In this document: one piece after another, positions 56,116 through 64,000 of the stretch
Position numbering within the stretch: position 1 is the first letter of the stretch
How the letters are laid out: every line of letters begins with the position of its first letter
NCBI GenBank assembly: GCA_021234155.1
Contig: JAJEKV010000002.1
Coordinates: 31,219,480 to 31,283,479 of the forward strand
Direction: 5' to 3'
Source of the DNA: Isoetes taiwanensis
Lineage: Eukaryota; Streptophyta; Lycopodiopsida; Isoetales; Isoetaceae
Length of the DNA stretch: 64,000 nt
Made by a program: the position numbers and the translations under genes
Notes under the pieces: generated by a model
The model's database searches: none
What the model was told of the DNA's origin: nothing
Seen by the model: the letters and a program-made list of their open reading frames with translations, nothing else

Positions 56116-58481
56116 ATGGCGCACAACCCACCGGCAGAGACGGCAGACTCAAGAATTTGCCCCCTCAAGGTTTTTCAATGGAACACTCTTGCCGACGGAT
56201 TGGCTCAGTTCGGTGGATTTCATAAGGTATTATATTGCCTTGATCCAAATTTTGAACCAATCTGTCGCCATAGCATGTTAAAAATAGAAATTGATTAGAT
56301 GGTCTTATTTGTAATGCCTTTCTCTTATGGTTAAGACGCATCTTCTCTTTTCAAAGGCAATTAGTTAACTGGCATTATGGTTCTAACAATTTCATTATTT
56401 CTGTAACAATTAAAGTACTCCTCTATTCTGTCGTCGCTGGCGTTAGATGTTTAATACGAAGTTTGTGAAACGAGTATGCTTTTTAAAGGAAAGAACATAG
56501 TTGTTGCGAGGCTTATTGGTATACGACAACTAAATGACTTCAATTCTTGTTTTAATGGAACTAATCTATCCTATGGTGATTTTAGAAAGTTAGGAGACAA
56601 AATAGCTGAAATACCAAATGGCAGAATCGCAGTCTAGGAACTTATTGATGTGAGCATGATGCAAAAACCAATTGGTCATTTTGTAGGTAAGCCAAGAAAC
56701 CTTGGAATGGAAATCAAGGGCACCATTGCTGCTTGAAGAAGTTTTACAGGCGAATGCAGATATAATATGTCTTCAGGAGGTTAATCACTTTTGTGAGTAA
56801 GCATGTAAATGACATTTCGAACGCCTTTCAGCTGAACTAAAACCTGTTGCATTTACTTCAGATGATTTCTTCTTTCCTGAATTGCGACAACATGGCTATT
56901 TTGGAATTTTTAACAGTAAACACCAGTCACCAGCAGTGGTGAGTTTGAGAAATCCGTATGGCTGCCATTTATTTATTAGGCTTTCTCTTTGATAAGCTAT
57001 TATTTGTTATTTGCAATACAGAAATATGGTTTTTCTTCTGATGGGTGTGCCATTTTTCTGCGGGAATCTCGGCTGCATTTGCTATGTAATGCTTCAGGCC
57101 TTCTTTGTCATTACATTTAAGAAAACCAGTAACTTTTGGAATTCTTGGAGTAGAACATATCCTGGGACTAAGTACAGTTTTTTTTTCCTAATGTCTTTCA
57201 TAACTAAGTACTCCTTGCAAAAGTCCATGTCTATCTGAAATGGGAAAGTTGTATTACTTAACTTTTGCTAGATTTAAGTATGTCCTTAAAGTCCTTTATA
57301 CATTAATTATGCTGAAAATGACTTGACAAAGAAGTTACTTGCTTTTAAAAACCATAATCAAGAAGTGATAAGGTATATGTTTGTATGGCAACTGTTAATT
57401 CTCAATAGCCTCTTTGTGTTGTCAAGGTTGTTAGGTTTTTGACAATTTTCCTCTCAAATGAACAGCTAGTCAGCTGTTCCAGTATGAAAATGTTGAAGGA
57501 GCACCATATAACCAGGTAACATTTTCTTGGTTACCTTATAGTTTATGTCGAATTGGCAGCAGTTAATTAGATTGCATGGATGTGATTAACAGATGTTCTT
57601 ATGCAAAGCCTCTTGTGATAGAACTGTCTTTTTACACCGCACATTAGCACATTGTCTTTGCATTGACATAGTTGTTCATCAGGGTGGCATCATATGCCAT
57701 TTGGAAGACAGAGCAATGAAGAGCAATCTAATTCTTGCAACAACACATTTAAAGGTCATACTTTTCTTGCTTATACTTCGTGTTTTTATTTTCAAAAGTA
57801 GTAGGGCTAAGAATGTATGTTTTCAACTGGCTCAAACATTAGCAGATTTACTGCAGGCAAGTCAAGGTGTTGAAAACAACTTGGCAAGAGTAAGACAAGC
57901 TGAACAGCTTCTAAATGTAAGTCATTCTTTCTTGCTTTAAACAAGGGCTAAAATCAAAATAAAATTCACATTCATATGCTGGCAGAAGTTGGATTTGGCA
58001 AGAACGAATGATCTTCCTATTATAGTTTGTGGTGATTTTAATGCGGATCCAGATTCAGAAGTTTATCAGCTAATGCGTAAACATAGGCTTGGGATGCAGA
58101 GTATTTATGCTTTGAGCTGTAAATGCCCTTCTGCATATGCAAAGCTACCAGGTTTTGAAACATTATGTGACGCTGCTTGTGATGGGGGCCATAACAGCGA
58201 ACCACCTTTCACTACTTGGAAGTTTAGGTAGCCAACTTTCCTGTTCAAGCCTCTGTGATAGTTGTGTTCATTACTGTATTTATGTTGTTAAATGCAGGCC
58301 AAGTGGTGAGAAAAGGGTTACCATCGATTACATATGGTGCAGTAAGAATAGTTCGTTATTGCCCTATAGACGATGGTGCTTACCAACCCAAGCATGCATT
58401 GGAAAAAATGCTCTGCCATCAAGTGTAATTCCGTCAGACCATTTGCCGTTGATTTGCGAGTTCTTGTGGACAGCAAAATAA
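56116..58481 (+). CDS. Nocturnin-like endonuclease/exonuclease/phosphatase protein, nine exons, intact
   Basis: Exons: 56116-56226, 56687-56792, 56862-56938, 57022-57085, 57466-57515, 57683-57754, 57857-57916, 57986-58227 and 58298-58481. They sum to 966 nt (321 residues plus stop), join in frame, and all have GT-AG introns. Catalytic blocks of the EEP fold are all present: VFQWNTLA (Asn), ADIICLQEVNHF (Glu), SSDGCAIFLR, LATTHLKA (His), PIIVCGDFNADPDSEVY (Asp/Asn), EPPFTTWKFRPSG, VTIDYIW (Asp) and PSDHLPLICEF (Asp-His). The order and spacing follow nocturnin/CCR4-type proteins, which remove phosphate from NADP(H) (nocturnin) or poly(A) from mRNA (CCR4). Lacking the Leu-rich repeats of CCR4, it fits nocturnin best. 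The Met at 56116 begins just before VFQWN; an in-frame Met at 56032 would add 28 residues. A mitochondrial or other signal is not evident. Exon 4 and exon 6 edges are the least certain. Confidence 0.88.
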
Positions 58482-58728
58482 TTTGATCCGAATAACATTT
58501 GCCAAATTGGGCGCTATTGAATGTCAGTTGTAAGAAAGATCAATGTTTGCTAGAGATGTGGTGCTTCTCAATAGCAGTTCTCCATAATGACCATTTCATG
58601 TGGAGAAGAATAAAGCAGCAAAAATTTGCATGCTCAATCCATTGTCATTATTTTAGCAGAAATTACATTGTAGATTCCAGAGTAGTAAAATTAATCCATT
58701 TTCGTCTGAGCTTGACTACTTGTCTCAT
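58482..58728. other. Region downstream of the nocturnin-like gene
   Basis: Probable 3' untranslated region, AT-rich. No AATAAA string was seen (only AATAAAG at about 58609). No other feature. Confidence 0.4.
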
Positions 58729-59110
58729 GTTATGATAAAATAATCTTTCTGGTGTGAGAGATGGCTTATTTTGGTCCAGGAAGTTATTGGAAGAACGTTG
58801 AAATAAACGTGAACCCCAAGTTCTATGCTGTTTCTGCTCAATCTAGCCCGATCCGAACACAAGTCGAGCCATTTCTTCACCAATCGAAGGTTTTGAGGTA
58901 GAGAAGGTGATTCCGATGCCGTTCGAACTGGATTAAACTGGACCAAGCTCCAAGAGCCGGAGCACAGTTGCCCACTCAATATTTTCTTTGGTCCAACCAC
59001 GATTTTGTCGGATTTGTGGAAAGGAACTAAAAGGCCAGCAGCGAAGGCCAACAACGAAACACGTACAGTTTTACTCAAATGTGAATAAATGTGGAGACTT
59101 GATTTTAACA
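58729..59110 (-). repeat. Possible copia-type LTR (minus strand)
   Basis: The right end reads TTTTAACA, directly followed by CTCCCCTTTG. On the minus strand this is a polypurine tract CAAAGGGGAG, then TGTTAAAA, the typical copia PPT/3'-LTR junction. The left end TGTTATG at 58729 would complete a TGTTA / TAACA inverted pair but is uncertain. The open frame 58725-59156 on the minus strand is a shadow. Confidence 0.45.
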
Positions 59111-59426
59111 CTCCCCTTTGGATAATTTGAATTTTATTGCAACAGTGTAACACCAAGTGCTAATCTAAATTGCATAAACTTTTGCTTACCTAGTGGCTTA
59201 GAAAGGTTATTTGTAACCATTGCACCAGTTGGTGAACGGATCAATGAAATGATTGCTTTCTCTACACACTAACATAATGATAATGAATTGGAAAGTGCTT
59301 TGATCGGATGATGCCTTGGTTGCCTTGCTTATATGCAACTTTGATTGTCCATATGATGTTGTGAAGAATTACCAACTTTATCAAGCAAGTGATTATGCCA
59401 CTTTGTATTGTGGGAGGGTACTCGGC

Positions 59427-59466
59427 AAAGGTTTGGAATAAGATTTAAAGGTTTGGAATAAGATTT
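59427..59466. repeat. 2 x 20-bp tandem duplication
   Basis: AAAGGTTTGGAATAAGATTT occurs twice in a row. Confidence 0.93.
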
Positions 59467-59568
59467 TGATGCAGTATTGTATTTATGTCGGTATGAATAC
59501 AAGATTTGAGCAGCTTATTGCTAAATTTTGAGGAGCTTAATTTGTTTAGTTTTCTTAAAGAGCTTTGT

Positions 59569-59893
59569 GTTAATGGTTGAAAGAATGGATTTGTTTCAGG
59601 CATGAAGTAGAAAGTGGCAGGGTGTTGCACACGAGCTTGCACCGTGATTGCCATGCCGATTCTTATGCATTTTCCTGGTCTGCCTAGTTCCCACAGATCC
59701 AAATTCTTTGGCTTTATGGCTTGGGTTTATGCCGCTAGCAAGCAAGCACTTACAACAAAAGGTTGTGCCACGCCACCATCTTTAGATAAAGGAGGTTCCT
59801 GAAACAAAGTAACGATACTATCTACCTAATATTTAACTGATAATGGAGGACACATGTCACATTTGCTAACAAGAGGAATATCTAATTCCAACA
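59569..59893 (-). repeat. Second possible copia-type LTR end (minus strand)
   Basis: The right boundary is ATTCCAACA followed by CTCCCCCTTCAA. On the minus strand this is the purine tract TTGAAGGGGGAG, then TGTTGGAAT. The sequence to its right (59894-60050) could be the end of that element's internal region. The left boundary at TGTTAATGG (59569) is a guess. Confidence 0.4.
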
Positions 59894-60053
59894 CTCCCCC
59901 TTCAAATGTGACATCTGTTCCAAGACTTAGAAAACACAGAATTCACCAACATGAATAAAACCAGAAACGAATTTTTCCCCAGCCAATAATTTCGTCATCC
60001 AAGGCCTTAGCAACTTTAGCAAACTATGCTGCATCACATATCATGACACCACT

Positions 60054-60809
60054 TGTTGGAAATTCATGTCATAATTTGCATAAGAATCTTATATATAGAG
60101 GACAAATTAAGACTGCTATAAGTGCTGAGACAGATGGATATGCAGTGCTTAAATTAAACTCAGTTTAGTTCTGATGATAGAAGTTTATTTTTGAAGTGCT
60201 TATGCACAAGAATGCAATTGAAGAGCAAGATTACATTGGACGAATTTATCATATGCATGTTAAGGGTATGAAGCTAAAGGTTGATGGTGAATTATTAGGT
60301 CAAAGAGTGTGACCTATACTTTGGATATTGTTATATGGTTAAACCATTGAACTTAAGATATGGAATATTCCAAGCAATAGGTCGAGATTCCTGGAGCCAT
60401 TTTTGGTTTGAATGAAGCTCGGTCCAATGCCGAAATGGCAAGGAGATCCGGAGTTCTTGGCAATGGGCAAGCGGTCTGGCATGACCGCCGGACTGCGGTA
60501 GTTTTTGGATTCGGGAGCTTAGCTGAGGACAAGGTATGAATTGAATAACTCAAAGTTGAGTGAAGTCCCGATGCTACAGTGATAATTTCATTCCCATATG
60601 AACAGTACTTCCTATGATTATTATCAATGGTAGTGGATATTTAAATTAACATTTGAAGAATGACTTTGTTTATTCATTGATATAAGATTGATATTTTCAT
60701 TATGGCTTTATGCTACTAGCACATGTGAATCATAAATTGTTTAAGATTATTACATGGTGATTGAGTTGCAATAAGAGATTTTGTTTGATTCTCTGATCAT
60801 TTTCTAACA
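60054..60809 (+). repeat. Copia-2 5' LTR
   Basis: Start TGTTGGAAA and end TTTCTAACA form a 9-bp terminal inverted repeat with one mismatch. The end lies one base before the primer-binding site. 756 bp. The left end cannot be checked against the 3' LTR here. Confidence 0.75.
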
Positions 60810-60810
60810 T

Positions 60811-60822
60811 TGGTATCAGAGC
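60811..60822 (+). other. Copia-2 primer-binding site
   Basis: TGGTATCAGAGC, the same initiator-Met tRNA site as copia-1. Confidence 0.95.
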
Positions 60823-60835
60823 AAGGTTAAGATAA

Positions 60836-61837
60836 ATGGCAAGTAGGTTTGGTGCAGGGCTGTTAAATGCAATTGATGTGTTTAAGGGAGATTCAGGGTT
60901 TCAGGTTTGGAAAGAGAAGATCAAACATGTGTTACAAGTTGAAGGATTATGGGAGATTGTTGAAAAAGGAGACAAGGGTGTAAGAGGCAGGACATTAGAA
61001 GTCATTGCTGAAGGTAGTTCGAGCTCAGTAAATGGAGCTAATGCAGGTGCTGAATCTGGTGCAACACCTGTTGAAAGAGAAGGTGCTGGTGAAGTCGCAA
61101 AGCTGAGAGAGGCTCAGGGAATAATAATGAGTAAGGTTAGTTCAAGCATTGTGTTAAAAATAAGAGGGATGCACCCAAGTGAAATGTGGAGCTATATGCT
61201 TCTAAACTATGAGGAAAAGACATCCTCACAGATAGATGTCTTAGAAAATGAGTTAAGAAGGTTGAAATTTCTTGACAAGGATAATGTAAATGAGTTCTTT
61301 CAAACATTTGATAATATTATTGCTGACTTGGAGGGGGCAGGAGTTTTTATACCCAACAAAGAATGTGTCCCCGCTATTTCAAGAGTCAGAACTAGCCTTG
61401 CCATGTTTATTAGAACTCTTGCAAGAACAAGGATCGAGGCAGAGAGGATGATGAAAACAGAAATTGAGCAAAGCAAAGTAATGGAGGATGAAGATGCTAC
61501 ACAAGTGTCATTTGCAAAGGGAAAGGGGAGAGAAGAGAAGAAAAGGGGAAAGCTGGGTCCATGCTATAATTGTAATCAGTATGGTCATTTAAAGATAGAC
61601 TGTCCTACTATGACAAAAGAAATAAATTGTTACAATTATGGAGGAAGGGGACACTATAAAGCTCAAATTGTTCCTCTCCTAAAGTATTTGGTAAAAGAAA
61701 AGAAAGAGGAACAAGGGGATATTCAGCAGCCAGGGGAAGAGGAAGGGGAAGATTCAGAAATAGTGCAAATGCTGAAGCAAATATTGCAGAAGAAATCATG
61801 CTTGAAGAAGTCACTGAAGATGAAGAGGATAAGGTAA
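60836..61837 (+). CDS. Copia-2 Gag, C-terminus frameshifted
   Basis: 333 residues. Copia Gag domain: MWSYMLLNYEEKTSSQIDVL and LENELRRLKF. The first zinc knuckle, CYNCNQYGHLKIDC, is intact. The second reads CYNYGGRGHYKAQI, with two of three Cys lost (Tyr and Ile), unlike copia-1. The Lys-rich end (KKSLKMKRIR) is out of frame with pol: the true continuation is the overlapping frame at 61798 (EVTEDEEDKVRVHKAFII). The start is the first ATG after the PBS. Confidence 0.88.
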   Translation: MASRFGAGLLNAIDVFKGDSGFQVWKEKIKHVLQVEGLWEIVEKGDKGVRGRTLEVIAEGSSSSVNGANAGAESGATPVEREGAGEVAKLREAQGIIMSKVSSSIVLKIRGMHPSEMWSYMLLNYEEKTSSQIDVLENELRRLKFLDKDNVNEFFQTFDNIIADLEGAGVFIPNKECVPAISRVRTSLAMFIRTLARTRIEAERMMKTEIEQSKVMEDEDATQVSFAKGKGREEKKRGKLGPCYNCNQYGHLKIDCPTMTKEINCYNYGGRGHYKAQIVPLLKYLVKEKKEEQGDIQQPGEEEGEDSEIVQMLKQILQKKSCLKKSLKMKRIR

Positions 61838-64000
61838 GAGTACACAAAGCTTTTATTATTGCTAATGAGAAGTTTGATGACAATGATTTTCTGATTTTAG
61901 ATAGTGGAGCAGAAAAATCCATTGCCTGCAGTTCAAAAATCCTAAAGGAGAAAAGGGGAAATGGCATTCTAGGATTGATCCATACAGATCTCTGTCGAGG
62001 ACCATTAAACGTGGATGTGCATAACAGATAAAAGTTATTTTATTACATTTGTTGATGATTACAGCAGAAAAACTAGATTATATTGTCTAAGGACAAAAGA
62101 CCAAGCATTTGATGCATTCAAGAATTTTTTAGCAGAAGTAGAATGTGAGACTGGGAAAAGAATTAAGTGTGTGAGATCTGATCGAGGGGGAGAGTATATG
62201 TCAAGAAAATTTGCCAAATATTGTCTTGAAAAAGGCATAAAGAGGCAATTTACTTGCAGCCACACACCTCAACAGAATGGTGTGGCTGAAAGAAAGAATA
62301 AAACAATTATGAATGCTACAAGATCCATGTTGAAACATGCTGGTCTGCCTAACTTTCTTTGGGAGGAAGCAGTTAAAACTGCAGCGTTTGCCTTGTACGT
62401 TTTACCAACTAAAAGTCTTGAAGGAAAAATTCCAGAATATGTATGGTCAGGCAAGACATCCAATTATGAAAATTTCAGAGTTTATGGATGCCTTGGTTAC
62501 ACACATATATCTCAGGATTTGAGACAAAAGTTGGATGATAGGTCAATGATAACCTACTTGGTTGGATATGACATGAATTCTAAAGGATATAGGATGTATG
62601 ATCCACTTAGAAGGAGAATTTTGGTAAGCAGAGATGTAACATTTGAAGAAAACATTTTGTATAGGCCATCCGAAAAAGAGGAGAATGCAAAGGAGAGGAA
62701 AAACCAAATGACAAGTTAGATCCAAATAATAGAATAGGGGAAGAAGAAAGGACTCAAGATGACACGTAGATAATGAAGACTCGATACGATAATCCTAAGA
62801 TAAATAATATTGGGGAAGAACAAGAGAATACTCACAACACTATTGAAAATATTGAAGGTGAAATGCAGGAACATGTATCAGCTGAAAATAGAGAAACAAA
62901 TGAGCAGACCAGAAAAAGGAAAAGTGAGGGAGAAAGGTTACAACAAGAAATCAATATTGATATACAGAACTTTGGCAGAAAAGAGAATGGAAGGAGCAAA
63001 GAGGGTTGCAAAATATTCAAAAGGACAACACAAATGAAATACTTATGGTATTAGAACTGAACACCAAAAAACTTTTGAGGAGGCTATTAACTCACTTGAT
63101 TGTGAAAAATGGAAGGGAGCAATGATAGAGGAGATGAAATCATTCGAAGGGACATCCTCATATGAACTTGTGGATCTGCCAAAAGGGAAAAATGCAATAG
63201 GAAACAAATGGGTTTTCAAATTGAAGGTAAATGCAGATGGGAGTCCAAAGCACAAAGCTAGATTGGTGGCACAAGGTTACTCACAAAAGAAAGGGGTGGA
63301 TTTTGATGAAACATACTCACCAAAGGGTTAAATTAGCAAGTATTAGGATGATAATTGCCATTTCTAATGCTTTAAATTTAGACTTACATCATATGGATGT
63401 TTACACAAAGATTTTAATGCAGATTTGGAGGAAGAAGTCTACATGAAACAAGCTCAAGGTTTTGAAGTTGGAGAAGGAAAAGTATGGAGGCTAAAGAAGG
63501 CGGTTTATGGCTTAAAGCAATCTCCAAGGCAATGGTATTTTTGCATTCACAAGTTTTCGAAAGAGCAAAGTTTTACAAAATTAGCTAATGATGGCAATGT
63601 CTATGTACTTAAGAAAGAAGGAGATTTCTCGCATAATGGCTATTTATGTTGATGATCAGATATTAGCATCTAACAACATGAAGTTTTAAATGATTGCAAA
63701 GAGATGCTTAAGAACGTGATACAAGATGACGTACTTTAGGGAGTCACAGCTTTTGGGAATTCAAGTAAAGAGAGACAGAGCAAACATGAAGATATCTCTA
63801 AATCAAAAGTAAGTACATAGATTCAGTCTTTTGGAGAAATTTAATATGCTAGAGTGCAACTCAGAAAAACTCCAAAGAATAGCTAGGACCAAACTATCAA
63901 AGGAGCCGTGGTCCTAAGAATGAAGAGGAAAAAGGAGGAAATGAGCAAAATACCTTATAGATATAGACAAGTAGTTGGAAGCTTGTTATTTGTTGCAAAT
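61798..64000 (+). pseudogene. Copia-2 Pol with protease-integrase deletion and frameshifts
   Basis: The protease active site is intact (LILDSGAEKSIACSSK), but about 15 residues later the frame passes directly into integrase (LIHTDLCRGPLNVD). The rest of the protease, the GAG-pre-integrase domain and the HHCC region are deleted, roughly 200 codons compared with copia-1. The integrase core then runs 62015-62719 with DDYSRK, RSDRGGEYMS and PQQNGVAERKNK, so all three catalytic acidic residues are present. RT: FEEAINSLDCEKWKGAM, AIGNKWVFKLK, VDFDETYSP, then frameshift; LEEEVYMKQAQGFE, VYGLKQSPRQWYF, and an intact YVDD near 63645, also out of frame. Non-functional as read. Confidence 0.9.

Larger units (their letters stand above)
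60054..64000 (+). mobile_element. Copia-2: Ty1/copia LTR retrotransposon, cut by the right window edge
   Basis: 5' LTR 60054-60809, PBS 60811-60822, gag 60836-61837, and a damaged pol running to the window end inside the reverse transcriptase/RNase H region (last readable text RYRQVVGSLLFVAN). The Gag N-terminus (ASRFGAGLLNAIDVF ... FQVWKEKIKHVL) shows it belongs to the same family as copia-1, but its LTR sequence is different. The 3' LTR is outside the window. Confidence 0.92.

Noticed and set aside
57593-57682. Earlier start for exon 6 of the nocturnin-like gene
   Set aside because: The frame is open, but using the acceptor at 57682 gives the spacing expected between NQ and the TTHLKA block, while the longer form adds about 30 residues without EEP character.
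1-64000. CRISPR arrays, bacterial operons, organellar DNA insertions, rRNA genes
   Set aside because: Looked for and not seen; the tandem repeats found have no spacer structure, and no plastid or mitochondrial genes were recognised.

Overview
The window is nuclear DNA of a land plant, most likely a seed plant and possibly a gymnosperm. It has plant-type copia, chromovirus and LINE retroelements with initiator-Met-tRNA primer sites, an A-type (CYP71-clan) P450 with the usual single short intron, a DUR3 urea-transporter relic, and a compact multi-exon host gene with plant GT-AG introns. The gymnosperm suggestion is inference from P450 style and repeat load. No bacterial, plastid, mitochondrial or CRISPR features were seen.

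Layout. 1-4.1 kb: GC-rich, broken LINE on the minus strand, running off the left edge. 5.9-11.6 kb: a copia element (copia-1) with both LTRs. 13.7-15.25 kb: a cytochrome P450 with two compensating homopolymer indels. 16.5-19 kb: AT-rich DNA with a CACTA-like motif cluster, a duplicated 150-bp block and two unrecognised ORFs. 19.4-23.0 kb: a DUR3 pseudogene in which one exon is triplicated with flanking repeats, interrupted by a 1-kb TIR element. 23-30 kb: AT-rich, with tandem repeats, a core-promoter-like block, a hairpin and a SINE-like tRNA relic. 30.7-33.25 kb: a 2.5-kb insertion flanked by 35-bp direct repeats. 34.2-35.4 kb: on the minus strand, a pseudogene that reads as a beta-class (N4/N6) DNA amino-methyltransferase.

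35.7-52.1 kb: a very large foldback (inverted repeat) structure. Arm A is 0.93 kb. Arm B has been split by a truncated LINE (37.0-38.25 kb) and by a 13.1-kb chromovirus (38.8-51.95 kb) that has LTRs, PBS, PPT and a perfect 5-bp target duplication. The chromovirus has a ~4.5-kb region 5' of gag with extra, partly open reading frames. 52.1-54.6 kb: purine-rich degenerate tandem repeats. 56.1-58.5 kb: the best intact host gene, a nine-exon endonuclease/exonuclease/phosphatase protein that resembles nocturnin. 58.7-60 kb: two copia-like LTR 3' boundaries. 60.05 kb to the right edge: a second copia element (copia-2) of the same gag family, with a large deletion between protease and integrase.

There is no operon logic here. 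The host genes (P450, nocturnin-like) and host pseudogenes (DUR3, methyltransferase) are islands in nested transposons. Exon boundaries come from reading-frame continuity and GT-AG signals only. Family assignments come from recognised motifs, not from database searches.
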